A stretch of 11,643 bases of DNA from Rhodospirillales bacterium (lineage in GTDB: Bacteria; Pseudomonadota; Gammaproteobacteria; Steroidobacterales; Rariloculaceae), in the NCBI GenBank assembly GCA_024640665.1, contig JAHEEO010000087.1, positions 1 through 11,643 on the forward strand, written 5' to 3'. Below are positions 1 to 6,786 of the stretch, piece by piece. The notes below the pieces were generated by a model. That model was not told the DNA's origin and made no database searches. It was given only the letters and a program-made list of their open reading frames with translations. The position numbers and the translations under genes are program-made. Numbering within the stretch: position 1 is the stretch's first letter; each line of letters opens with the position of its first letter.

Positions 1-2
1 AG

Positions 3-125
3 GCCTTGGCGGGATATACCACCGATCAAGTGGTAGCTTTCGGGATGCACGAATACATTGACGGCGTGCAATTGGCACTTAACGATTTTAGCGAAGCGAT
101 CGCTGAAGCCTTTTTTCTGGCTTAG
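3..125 (+). CDS. 3' end of an unidentified gene (partial)
   Basis: An open frame enters from the left edge and runs 40 codons to a TAG at 123-125. The other two forward frames close within about 60 bases, which is the main reason to read this one as coding. The visible C-terminus is mixed hydrophobic and acidic (it contains VVAFGMHEYIDGVQLA and ends AEAFFLA) and fits a helical C-terminal segment. I do not recognise the family and too little is present to assign a function. It converges with the LysR gene that ends at 205. Confidence 0.4.
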   Translation, partial: ALAGYTTDQVVAFGMHEYIDGVQLALNDFSEAIAEAFFLA

Positions 126-130
126 TGCTT

Positions 131-164
131 GGCTGCGTACAGCCGCCATCACTTATCCGGCGGC
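131..164. other. Overlapping stem-loops between convergent genes
   Basis: The gap between the left-edge gene and the LysR gene holds a perfect 5-bp stem with a 4-base loop (GGCTG at 131-135, CAGCC at 140-144). Overlapping it is a second possible 6-bp GC stem (GCCGCC at 142-147, GGCGGC at 159-164, 11-base loop). The two are mutually exclusive. The position between converging genes suits transcription termination, but neither stem has an adjoining T-run on either strand, so a standard intrinsic terminator is not supported. Confidence 0.3.
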
Positions 165-204
165 ACCATCGGCTTGCCGTTTACGTTGCTGACTCGCGAT
201 TCAA

Positions 205-1038
205 TCAGTTCATTACTGCAATGCAGCTTTCGATAAATTCGCGGCGCGCTGAACGCAGCAGATAAGCTGCATAAGCTGTCCGTGAGAATGCGGGCGCACC
301 TGCGACAGTGAATATCGTGCCGTCGGCCAACTGCTTTTCGACCATTCTTCGTGGCAGGTAGGCGCTACCGCCGATCTGCAAAATATAATTGAGCGCCATG
401 CTGGCTTCAGAAACCCGCGTGATTGCTTCCGGCGCGTCAGGAAATGCGCGGCGGTGGTCCAATCCGTGCGTGAGTCCCCAATCCACGTAGACGTAATCGC
501 TTGCAAGCGCATCTTGTGCGTGAAGGCCCGCTCGGCTGCTGACAAGAATGAGTTCGATGCTCGCAACCTCGCTTATCTGAAACACCTCCAGCTGTGCAGG
601 CTCGAGCATGATGGCGACGTCCATGGTTCCGTCAATGAGGCTGCGCGTCAGGCTGTCTTGCGGCGTACATTCGGCTACGATTGCAAGCTTTGGGAGTCTC
701 AAACGCAGCGCATGAAGCCACGGTTGGAACAGGGTCATTGCGATTCTGGGCGTAGAACCTATTGCAAGCTGCTGATTTGAGTCCGTTGGCGATACGTCTT
801 GCCGAGCGGCTCGCCATGCGGCAATTTGACGGTCAGCATGTGCAATAAGTCGATTGCCCGCAGATGTCATGCGAATTTCTCGGGTCGTCCGGTCGAAGAG
901 TCGAATACCCAGTTGATCCTCGAGTACCCGAATTCGTTGGCTCACCGCGGCTTGCGTAACGCCCAGGGCTTCAGCAGAACGCCCAAAGCTGCGGGTTCTG
1001 CTGACCTCCAAGAACGTCCGAAGTAGTTCGAGGTCCAT
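205..1038 (-). CDS. LysR-type transcriptional regulator, HdfR-like
   Basis: This 277-residue protein has the normal LysR-family length. An N-terminal winged helix-turn-helix spans about residues 1-60 (LRTFLEVSRTRSFGRSAEAL, then TQAAVSQRIRVLE, then LFDRT). The rest is a periplasmic-binding-protein-like effector domain. The first 70 or so residues, including the start MDxELLxTFLEVSRTRxFGR, match what I recall of E. coli HdfR (279 aa), a repressor of the flagellar master operon; the C-terminal half is less similar, so the target cannot be inferred. The ATG at 1038 is chosen because it reproduces the HdfR N-terminus exactly, although no clear Shine-Dalgarno precedes it. An out-of-frame ATG lies 5 bases upstream. 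The gene diverges from the OmpA-domain gene, and the shared AT-rich spacer carries a LysR-box-like dyad, which suggests autoregulation and possibly control of the neighbour. Confidence 0.93.
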   Translation of the reverse strand: MDLELLRTFLEVSRTRSFGRSAEALGVTQAAVSQRIRVLEDQLGIRLFDRTTREIRMTSAGNRLIAHADRQIAAWRAARQDVSPTDSNQQLAIGSTPRIAMTLFQPWLHALRLRLPKLAIVAECTPQDSLTRSLIDGTMDVAIMLEPAQLEVFQISEVASIELILVSSRAGLHAQDALASDYVYVDWGLTHGLDHRRAFPDAPEAITRVSEASMALNYILQIGGSAYLPRRMVEKQLADGTIFTVAGAPAFSRTAYAAYLLRSARREFIESCIAVMN

Positions 1039-1040
1039 CG

Positions 1041-1100
1041 CATATTTATAAGCAAATGTTTAATTATTAGCAAATAATTATTGTTTTACTAATTAATAAT
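1041..1100. promoter_or_regulatory. AT-rich divergent promoter/operator tract
   Basis: Sixty bases just upstream of the LysR start contain only 8 G or C (about 13%), against roughly half in the flanking genes. Inside lie a perfect inverted repeat with 8-base arms TAATTATT (1061-1068) and AATAATTA (1073-1080) around a 4-base centre, and a direct repeat AGCAAAT at 1051-1057 and 1069-1075, set 18 bases apart. The tract probably contains the regulator's own promoter and possibly that of the divergent OmpA-domain gene. I could not pick a convincing -35/-10 pair on either strand. Confidence 0.5.
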
Positions 1101-1115
1101 GACTCCGTATCGTAT

Positions 1116-1128
1116 TAACGTAACGTTA
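1116..1128. promoter_or_regulatory. Candidate LysR box (T-N11-A dyad)
   Basis: TAACGTAACGTTA is a 13-base sequence with 6-base arms (TAACGT and ACGTTA) that are perfect reverse complements around a single central A. It has the T-N11-A form typical of LysR-family recognition sites. It lies 77 bases upstream of the LysR start and 105 bases upstream of the OmpA-domain start, the usual place for an LTTR recognition site in a divergent promoter. Binding by the adjacent regulator is inferred. Confidence 0.5.
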
Positions 1129-1219
1129 TCGACTGACCGTCAATGAATGGGCCTGAGCGGGCCGCTTTGGCCTGCACGGCCTTTGGCGCTTATCGAATTA
1201 AAACCTAGTTGAACCCCCT

Positions 1220-1225
1220 AAGGAG
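1220..1225 (+). promoter_or_regulatory. Strong ribosome binding site for the OmpA-domain gene
   Basis: AAGGAG with an 8-base spacer precedes the ATG at 1234. It fixes this start over the out-of-frame ATG at 1209, and it is the best Shine-Dalgarno on the + strand of the window. Confidence 0.75.
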
Positions 1226-1233
1226 CATGCATC

Positions 1234-2685
1234 ATGCGCAGCTATCGCCAATTTTCACTGCTCACAATACTCACTATTTGCTTGTTTTCAAAAATCGCTC
1301 TAGCCCAACCCGCGCTGCGTGCGCAGTTGTTTGGCGAAGCGGATGCGGCAATGCAGGCGGCAGGCGAAGTCAATGCCAGTATCCTTGCACCCACCAGTTA
1401 TCAACAAGCTGCCGACTACTATAGGCGTGCAGATCAAGCACTGTCACGTGGCCGGTCGTTGGACGACATTCAGGCAGATTTGGTTGAAGCCGTACGCTAT
1501 TTCAAACAGGCTACAGAACGAACCGAAATTGCACGGGTCGGTCTTTTAAGTGCTTATCAGGCGCGCAGCGACGCGGAAGAAGCCAAGGCATCGATATACG
1601 CCATGGATCTGTGGCGCGAAGCTGAAGATACCTTTGAGAACGCCGTTCGGCGCTTGGAGTCCGGAAATATGAACCGGGCGCGCAGTACAGGTGCCGATGC
1701 TGAAGCGCTTTATCGTGAAGCGGAACTAGGCGCGATAGAAAACAACTATTTCAGCAGCACCAGGAGACTCATAGAAGAGGCCGAAGACGACAAGGTTGAT
1801 CGTTATGCGCCAATAACGCTCGCGAAGGCCACCCAATTGTTAGCGGATGCGGAAATGCAACTGCGCAGCAATCGCTACGATACAGATCTGCCGCGTTCTC
1901 TAGCGCGTGAGTCAAATTACGAAGCACAGCATTCGATATATCTGGCGGGGCGAATCCGCTCCGTAGATGATCGTGACGCGACAATGGAAGAATTATTGCT
2001 GGAAGCCGAAGAGTCTTTTACTCGAATAGCCGGCAATTTAGATTTTGTGGCTGAGCTGGATTCCGGGTTCCAAGCACCAACCGAAACAATTCTGGCTCGC
2101 TTGCGTGAGTTGCAGGCAGATAGCGAGACGCTGCTGCAGCGAAATGAACAGGTTGCATTCCTGGAAAATGAATTGGCGAGCATGGAAGCGCGCCTTGGTG
2201 ATGAATCGGAACAACGTAAGATACAAGAGCAGATTCAGCAGCGCTTCGAGCAGCTCGCTCAAGTATTTACACGTGACGAGGCGCAGGTTCTCCGTCGCGG
2301 TGACGAAGTCATCGTTCGAATGGGGTTGAATTTCGACAGCGGCGCTTCTGTCATCAGGCCCGAGTATTTTTCTTTGCTCCGAAAAATCCAAGCCGCAATT
2401 GACGTCTTTCCGGGCAGTGAAGTTGAAGTTCAAGGCCATACCGACTCTTTTGGTGCAGACGAACTGAACTTAAGGCTGTCCGAAGATCGTGCAAGGGCGG
2501 TTAGTCAATACTTGCTAGCCAATATGGATGATCTCGGTGCGACTAGCATTACGCCAGTAGGGCTCGGCGAAACCGTGCCATTGGCCAACAACGAAACACC
2601 TGAAGGCCGAACGCGCAATCGTCGAATTGATTTATTGATTCGCCCCAATCTCGACGTTCTCGCTGCGGCGTTACGCGGCCTCTAA
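1234..2685 (+). CDS. OmpA-domain envelope protein with helical repeat region
   Basis: This 483-residue exported protein is probably anchored to peptidoglycan. A signal peptide covers residues 1-24 (basic RSYR, then a hydrophobic core, then cleavage after ALA). Residues 30-345 are almost wholly helical and Ala/Glu/Arg-rich. They contain three similar blocks starting near residues 52, 122 and 192, of the type seen in DUF4398/TPR-like proteins. A likely coiled coil spans about 285-345. The C-terminal OmpA-like peptidoglycan-binding domain (about 355-471) shows NFDSG (366-370), GHTDSFG (401-407), the LxxxRAxxVxxYL helix and a GRTRNRRID motif (458-466). The Asp and Arg that contact diaminopimelate in this family are present. 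There is no lipobox cysteine at the cleavage site, so it is probably periplasmic or envelope-spanning and not a lipoprotein. It stands first in the + strand run; a terminator-like hairpin follows it. The helical region probably acts as a spacer or scaffold, but its partner is unknown. Confidence 0.92.
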   Translation: MRSYRQFSLLTILTICLFSKIALAQPALRAQLFGEADAAMQAAGEVNASILAPTSYQQAADYYRRADQALSRGRSLDDIQADLVEAVRYFKQATERTEIARVGLLSAYQARSDAEEAKASIYAMDLWREAEDTFENAVRRLESGNMNRARSTGADAEALYREAELGAIENNYFSSTRRLIEEAEDDKVDRYAPITLAKATQLLADAEMQLRSNRYDTDLPRSLARESNYEAQHSIYLAGRIRSVDDRDATMEELLLEAEESFTRIAGNLDFVAELDSGFQAPTETILARLRELQADSETLLQRNEQVAFLENELASMEARLGDESEQRKIQEQIQQRFEQLAQVFTRDEAQVLRRGDEVIVRMGLNFDSGASVIRPEYFSLLRKIQAAIDVFPGSEVEVQGHTDSFGADELNLRLSEDRARAVSQYLLANMDDLGATSITPVGLGETVPLANNETPEGRTRNRRIDLLIRPNLDVLAAALRGL

Positions 2686-2728
2686 CAACTTTAGGCGTTT
2701 CAGTTTAGAGCCAAAACCCGAGGGCACG

Positions 2729-2780
2729 GGTAGCGGGCACGTCTCAACCGGCCGGTGCTGCTACCATGGGCTTCTTTTTC
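2729..2780 (+). terminator. Possible intrinsic terminator after the OmpA-domain gene
   Basis: An imperfect stem pairs GGTAGC (2729-2734) with GCTACC (2760-2765) and GCAC (2737-2740) with GTGC (2755-2758), separated by a 2/1-base internal loop and closed by a 14-base loop. A pyrimidine tract CTTCTTTTTC lies at 2771-2780, five bases past the stem. The gap before the T-run and the internal loop make it weak. An alternative fold is the perfect palindrome ACCGGCCGGT at 2747-2756. If it works, the hydrolase gene downstream would need its own promoter. Confidence 0.35.
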
Positions 2781-2819
2781 GGTTCTGCAGGTGGATTCTG
2801 TTGATGATGGTGCTCATTG

Positions 2820-3464
2820 ATGCCTAAAGACGAATTGTCTGGTGAGCGGGCAATTACGATTGGCGGTCATGCCGTTTTGGCGGGGGCGCGTCAGACAATT
2901 GACTTGCCGATCGCTGATTTGTATACCCATGCAAAGCTCGCTTTACCAGTTCATGTCATTAACTCCAAACGCCCCGGACCGACACTGTTCCTGACTGCGG
3001 CCATCCACGGCGATGAATTAAACGGCGTTAACATCGTTCGGCGAGTCATCAAGCTGCCGGAAATTAGGCACATGCGAGGCTGCCTAATTGCCGTGCCCAT
3101 TGTGAACGTATTCGGATTGATTCAACGTACAAGATACCTGCCGGATCGCCGCGATTTGAATCGCTCTTTTCCCGGTAATGTAAAAGGCTCGATCGCTGCG
3201 CGTCTCGCACATCTGGTCGGAACTGAAATAGTGGTCAAAGCCGATTTCGGAATCGATCTTCACACCGCGGCTGTTGACCGCGAGAATTTACCGCAGATTC
3301 GCGCGAACCTTTCGGACCCTGAAGTGTTGGCGCTTGCGAAAGCATTCGGCGCGCCCGTGTTGCTTGACTCGCCATTACGAGATGGAACACTGCGCCAGTT
3401 TGCAGGTGAGGCCGGAATTAGAATGCTGGTCTACGAGGCGGGTGAAGCACTGCGGTTCGATTAG
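2820..3464 (+). CDS. AstE/aspartoacylase-family zinc hydrolase, catalytic part, ended by a premature TAG
   Basis: This is the catalytic domain of a succinylglutamate desuccinylase/aspartoacylase-family protein (M14-like zinc amidohydrolase fold). Zinc and catalytic motifs are all present: HGDE (63-66), DRRDLNRSFPG (109-119), DLHT with the third zinc ligand His148, and YEAGE (205-209) containing the catalytic Glu. The substrate is not predictable; many such homologues are not true AstE. ATG 2820 is preferred to TTG 2817; a TGA at 2805-2807 limits the start, and the Shine-Dalgarno is weak. The frame stops at codon 215 (TAG, 3462-3464), and family-like sequence then continues in the same frame to 3857. 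Without the stop the protein would be 345 residues, the usual length for the family. This piece could fold as a catalytic domain lacking its C-terminal barrel, or the gene may be a recent pseudogene. Confidence 0.85.
   Translation: MPKDELSGERAITIGGHAVLAGARQTIDLPIADLYTHAKLALPVHVINSKRPGPTLFLTAAIHGDELNGVNIVRRVIKLPEIRHMRGCLIAVPIVNVFGLIQRTRYLPDRRDLNRSFPGNVKGSIAARLAHLVGTEIVVKADFGIDLHTAAVDRENLPQIRANLSDPEVLALAKAFGAPVLLDSPLRDGTLRQFAGEAGIRMLVYEAGEALRFD
3462..3464 (+). other. In-frame TAG interrupting the hydrolase gene
   Basis: The reading is ...Ala-Leu-Arg-Phe-Asp-TAG-Val-Ser-Ile-Arg-Ala-Gly... with no shift of frame. Relatives as I recall them read Phe-Asp-Glu-Val-Ser here, so one change from GAG to TAG explains the break. 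TAG also ends the left-edge gene, the phosphate transporter and the symporter in this window, so it is a normal stop in this genome. Confidence 0.85.
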
Positions 3465-3482
3465 GTTTCGATACGGGCGGGT

Positions 3483-3857
3483 GTGCAAGGCATCCGTCGA
3501 GTGATGCGCGCATTAGGCATGTTGCCTGCACGTTCCGTTCTGAAACAATCTATTGAGCCAGTTATCTCTCGCTCCACGAGTTGGATTCGAGCGCCACGCA
3601 GTGGAATCCTGGAAAGTCGCTGCGAGCTCGGCGCGCGGGTAAAGAAAGGTCAGGTGCTGGCAATTCTCGGCGACCCGTTTGGCGATTCGCAGTCGGAAGT
3701 TGTCACCGAGAGTCCCGGAATCGTCATCGGGCGGAGTAATCTTCCTTTGGCCCATGAAGGCGATGCGCTATTTCATATCGCCCGGTTCGAAAATACAAAA
3801 GAAGCAGAAGCAACCGTTGAAGAATTCCAGACCGCGCACGCAGAAGAGAATGCATAA
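3483..3857 (+). pseudogene. C-terminal part of the interrupted AstE/aspartoacylase-family protein
   Basis: This segment lies in the same frame as the catalytic piece, beginning at the first possible start (GTG) 18 bases after its TAG. It holds the helix GIRRVMRALGML that follows the catalytic domain in this family, then a lipoyl-like beta-barrel (about residues 35-101; IRAPRSGILES, then GARVKKGQVLAILGDPFG, then SPGIVIGRS) and an acidic Glu-rich tail (103-124). The barrel covers the active site or aids assembly in relatives. Nothing resembling a Shine-Dalgarno was seen before GTG 3483, so independent translation is doubtful; readthrough of the TAG or loss of function are the alternatives. It ends with TAA, 42 bases before the CNNM-type gene. 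Confidence 0.8.
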
Positions 3858-3899
3858 TTTCGCCAACGGCGTCCCTGCCCACTGTATTGAGTGCGATAA

Positions 3900-4916
3900 A
3901 TGGATCTAGTTATCTGGTGCGGCATCCTGGTTTGCCTGGCGCATTCGGCGCTATTTTCCGGGCTTAATCTCGCATTCTTCAGTATTAGCCGACTCAGGCT
4001 CGAGGCCGAATCATCGACCGGTAATCAAGTCGCGCAGCGAGTCTTGGCATTTCGACGCGACTCCAATTTCCTCCTGACTACAATTCTATGGGGTAACGTC
4101 GGGATCAACGTGCTTTTGACCTTGCTGTCTAACTCGGTGCTGACCGGTGTGGTCGCCTTCCTCTTTTCAACATTTGTGATCACGATTGCCGGCGAAATTG
4201 TTCCACAAGCCTATTTCTCGCGACGCGCATTGAGGGTCGCATCGCTATTTGGGCCCGTACTCCGAGTCTATCAATACTTGCTATTCCCTGTTGCCAAGCC
4301 AAGTGCGTGGTTGTTGGACCAATGGCTGGGCAAGGAGACTGCCGAGCTTCTGAAAGAGCGCCAGCTGCGCGGCGTGATACAACACCATATAGAAACGGCC
4401 GATGGCGACGTCGACGCAATAGAAGGTCAGGGCGCATTGAACTTTCTTGAAATCGACGATGTGCCGATCAGACTCGAGGGAGAGAGTGTAGACCCGAGCA
4501 GTATTATCGCGCTGCCGACGACAATCGATTTGCCTGTTCTTCCAAAAATTGATCGCGCCGCAACTCATCCGTTCATCAAGCAGGTTAATGCGTCCGGAAA
4601 GAAGTGGGTCATCATTACTGATCTCGCCGGCGATCCGCTGTTGTTGCTGGATTCGGATGCATATCTTCGCGCGGCGCTGATCGAGGATGAAGAACTTGAC
4701 GGCTATCGTTATTGTCACCGGCCCATCGTAATCTCGGATCCGGAACGACCGCTCGGGCATGTAATTTTGGATTTCAAACAGGGCATGGAGCCCGCCAGTG
4801 ACGATGCGATTGCCAGAGATATCGTTCTGCTGTGGTCGCCCGAGCAGCAACGCATCATTACCGGTGCCGATATTCTTGGGCGCCTATTGCGAGGCATCGG
4901 CGGAAGTGCCGCGTAA
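3900..4916 (+). CDS. CNNM/DUF21-type membrane protein with divergent cytoplasmic domain
   Basis: This 338-residue protein has an N-terminal DUF21 (CNNM) transmembrane domain at about residues 1-145 with hydrophobic segments near 3-30, 57-78, 81-104 and 113-132. Key motifs are LFSGLNLAFFS (18-28), LLTTILWGNVGINVLLT (58-74) and GEIVPQAYFSR (98-108). The DUF21 fold is that of CorC and eukaryotic CNNM proteins, linked to Mg2+ and other divalent cation transport at the inner membrane. The SGLNL and GEIxPQAxxSR signatures are nearer to eukaryotic CNNM than to bacterial CorC, which usually carries an SETA-type motif. Residues 150-338 would normally hold a CBS pair; here a CBS-like strand-helix pattern is only faintly visible (KKWVIITDLAGDPLLLLDSD, 234-253) and no CorC_HlyC domain is evident, so nucleotide sensing is uncertain. 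Its ATG has a poor Shine-Dalgarno and lies 42 bases after the hydrolase frame, so coupling to that gene is likely. Confidence 0.88.
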   Translation: MDLVIWCGILVCLAHSALFSGLNLAFFSISRLRLEAESSTGNQVAQRVLAFRRDSNFLLTTILWGNVGINVLLTLLSNSVLTGVVAFLFSTFVITIAGEIVPQAYFSRRALRVASLFGPVLRVYQYLLFPVAKPSAWLLDQWLGKETAELLKERQLRGVIQHHIETADGDVDAIEGQGALNFLEIDDVPIRLEGESVDPSSIIALPTTIDLPVLPKIDRAATHPFIKQVNASGKKWVIITDLAGDPLLLLDSDAYLRAALIEDEELDGYRYCHRPIVISDPERPLGHVILDFKQGMEPASDDAIARDIVLLWSPEQQRIITGADILGRLLRGIGGSAA

Positions 4917-5064
4917 TTGCCCGGACGTCGTGAATAGGGATTTCCGGCGCGCATGGATAATTTCTATATGCACGCACGTGTTTTCCAATCAGTTCAGGCG
5001 TTATCGTCGCGGGTGTTAACAAAGTCGTGTTGGATCCAGCCAATAGAATGACTTGTTAGCTGTT

Positions 5065-6738
5065 ATGGACATGCAACTCGACATCTGGCAATTCATCGGG
5101 GGCATAGGTCTCTTCTTGTTTGCGATGGCGCAGCTCGAGGCGGCCATCAAGAGTTTTGCTGGGCGGTCTTTGAGGTTGCGTCTGCAGACCTATACCGACA
5201 GGCCGTTAAAGGCGGTTGTCGCGGGCACTGTCGCAACGGCATTCGTGCAAAGCAGTTCCCTGGTTAGTCTCATGGTGCTTGCCTTTGTTGGTGCCAGCAT
5301 CATGTCGCTGGAAAACGCACTCGGTGTCATATTCGGCGCGAATCTCGGTACTACCCTAACTGGTTGGGTTGTCGCGACCGTCGGGTTCAAGCTGGATCTC
5401 GACAATATTACTTTGCCGTTGATTGGAATCGGCTCCTTATTGCTGGTCGGAACGAAGGGGCGCATTTCGGACGTAGGCCGATTACTGGCAGCGCTGGGCT
5501 TCCTGCTGATGGGACTGACGTTCATCAAAGGCAGCATTGATACGCTTGGCGGCGCAGCCAGCATCGAGCAAGTTGCAGGCTTTGCCGGCTGGCAGTATCT
5601 GTTGTTTGGCGTGGTGCTTGCCGCGATTGTTCAGTCCAGCTCGGCGGTGATGATGGTCACGCTGGCTGCCCTGTTTTCCGGCATTATCGAGTTGCCGTCA
5701 GCTGCCTTAATTGTTATCGGGGCAGATCTGGGTACTACCAGCACGGTGCTAATTGGCGCCTTGCAGGGTGCTGCCGTGAAGAAACGTGTGGCGCTTGCGC
5801 ATGTCATATTTAACGTCACCACCGCTGTGCTGGCATTTTCACTGCTCACGCCATTGCTAAAATTAGTTCAGCTCGCTGGGATCAGCGATCCACTGTTCAG
5901 TCTCGTTGCGTTTCACTCCCTTTTTAACGTGCTTGGAATTGTTGTGTTTCTGCCGATCATCAAGCCATTTGCGAGTTTCTTAGAGCGGCGATTTTCAGCG
6001 CCTGTCGAACATGAAAGTCGCTACGTCAGTGAAACGGACCCAACAATTTCGGATGCTGCAGTTGCGGCTATTTCAGAAGAAACGGCACACATCATCGGCC
6101 GTGTAATTCATCAAAACATGCGGGCTTTTTCACCGCCACTACCGTTACCTCCAGGGCAACCACCGGTAAAAGTCCCGACATCCAATGGAGCAAAGGATCA
6201 GGATTTCGATACGCTCTATCGAAGAAACAAGCGACTCGAAGGCGAGATTCTGGGGTTCGCTTTGAAGGTGCAGGCGGAGCCGCTGGAGCCTGGTGAATCC
6301 GAGAGATTGAATAGGCTGTTGTCTGCTATTCGTCATGCCGTGCATTCTGCGAAATCTTTGCGTGACATTCGCCATGACCTTCAGGAATTCACCGATTCGC
6401 CGCGCCACAACGTCTACAGTTATCTAGATCATTTTCGCAGCGTTATGACGGAGTTCTACAGCGAGATCTATCGGCTGAAAACGGCAGGTGCGGCGCAGGC
6501 GGTGTTTCAGGATTTTGCCTATTTGATCAAGCGAATTCAGGAATGGCACGACCAACTGCATCGTGAGATCTACTCTGATATTCATCGCGGCCAGCTTGCG
6601 GACAATGAAATTTCCTCGTTGCTCAACGTCAATCGCGAATTACTGAATTCAAATATGGCGCTGTTGATGGCGTTGCAGGAATTTAGTTTGAACGAAGATG
6701 AAGCCGCCGCGCTCAATCAGCTGCCCGGTGTAACCTAG
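5065..6738 (+). CDS. Na/phosphate cotransporter family protein with PhoU-like C-terminus
   Basis: This inner-membrane protein of the NptA/YjbB (Na/Pi-II) family has 557 residues from ATG 5065. It contains two inverted repeats, each with the signature QSSS (62-65 and 190-193) followed by a GAxLGTT loop (GANLGTT 91-97, GADLGTT 219-225). About eight to nine hydrophobic segments lie before residue 305. A proline-rich linker (about 356-370) leads to a helical PhoU-like domain (about 380-540). The likely substrate is inorganic phosphate, moved with Na+; the family can import or export. The frame also opens at TTG 5053 and has a second ATG at 5071; ATG 5065 is chosen because the hydrophobic N-terminus fits, but no start has a good Shine-Dalgarno. 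A 148-base gap without a gene precedes it and may hold its own promoter. It ends at TAG, converging with polX 48 bases away. No pho-box-like repeat was recognised. Confidence 0.93.
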   Translation: MDMQLDIWQFIGGIGLFLFAMAQLEAAIKSFAGRSLRLRLQTYTDRPLKAVVAGTVATAFVQSSSLVSLMVLAFVGASIMSLENALGVIFGANLGTTLTGWVVATVGFKLDLDNITLPLIGIGSLLLVGTKGRISDVGRLLAALGFLLMGLTFIKGSIDTLGGAASIEQVAGFAGWQYLLFGVVLAAIVQSSSAVMMVTLAALFSGIIELPSAALIVIGADLGTTSTVLIGALQGAAVKKRVALAHVIFNVTTAVLAFSLLTPLLKLVQLAGISDPLFSLVAFHSLFNVLGIVVFLPIIKPFASFLERRFSAPVEHESRYVSETDPTISDAAVAAISEETAHIIGRVIHQNMRAFSPPLPLPPGQPPVKVPTSNGAKDQDFDTLYRRNKRLEGEILGFALKVQAEPLEPGESERLNRLLSAIRHAVHSAKSLRDIRHDLQEFTDSPRHNVYSYLDHFRSVMTEFYSEIYRLKTAGAAQAVFQDFAYLIKRIQEWHDQLHREIYSDIHRGQLADNEISSLLNVNRELLNSNMALLMALQEFSLNEDEAAALNQLPGVT

Positions 6739-6786
6739 AGGCCCTTGCAAGTGCAATTCACTGTCTTGATGTGACGGCTGGCTCAC

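Noticed and set aside
454..780. A 108-codon + strand open frame opposite the LysR gene
   Set aside because: The LysR reading is well supported over its full length and the opposite product has no family features.
3462..3464. Genome-wide recoding of TAG as an amino acid
   Set aside because: TAG ends the left-edge gene (123-125), the phosphate transporter (6736-6738) and the symporter (9433-9431) at sensible protein ends, so TAG acts as a stop here.
2820..3857. Frameshift or fusion explanation for the split hydrolase
   Set aside because: Both pieces are in the same frame and the codons around the TAG read through without insertion or deletion, so it is a point nonsense change.
4281..4850. A 189-codon minus-strand open frame opposite the CNNM-type gene
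   Set aside because: The + strand frame has clear DUF21 motifs; the antisense product shows no recognisable motif and no start signal.
4917..5064. Possible gene or regulatory RNA before the phosphate transporter
   Set aside because: This 148-base gap has no convincing open frame, hairpin or -35/-10 pair; it probably only holds a promoter or leader that I cannot define.
6739..6786. Bidirectional terminator between the phosphate transporter and polX
   Set aside because: Only 4-5 bp stems are present (TTGCA/TGCAA, GTGA/TCAC) and no T-run adjoins them on either strand.
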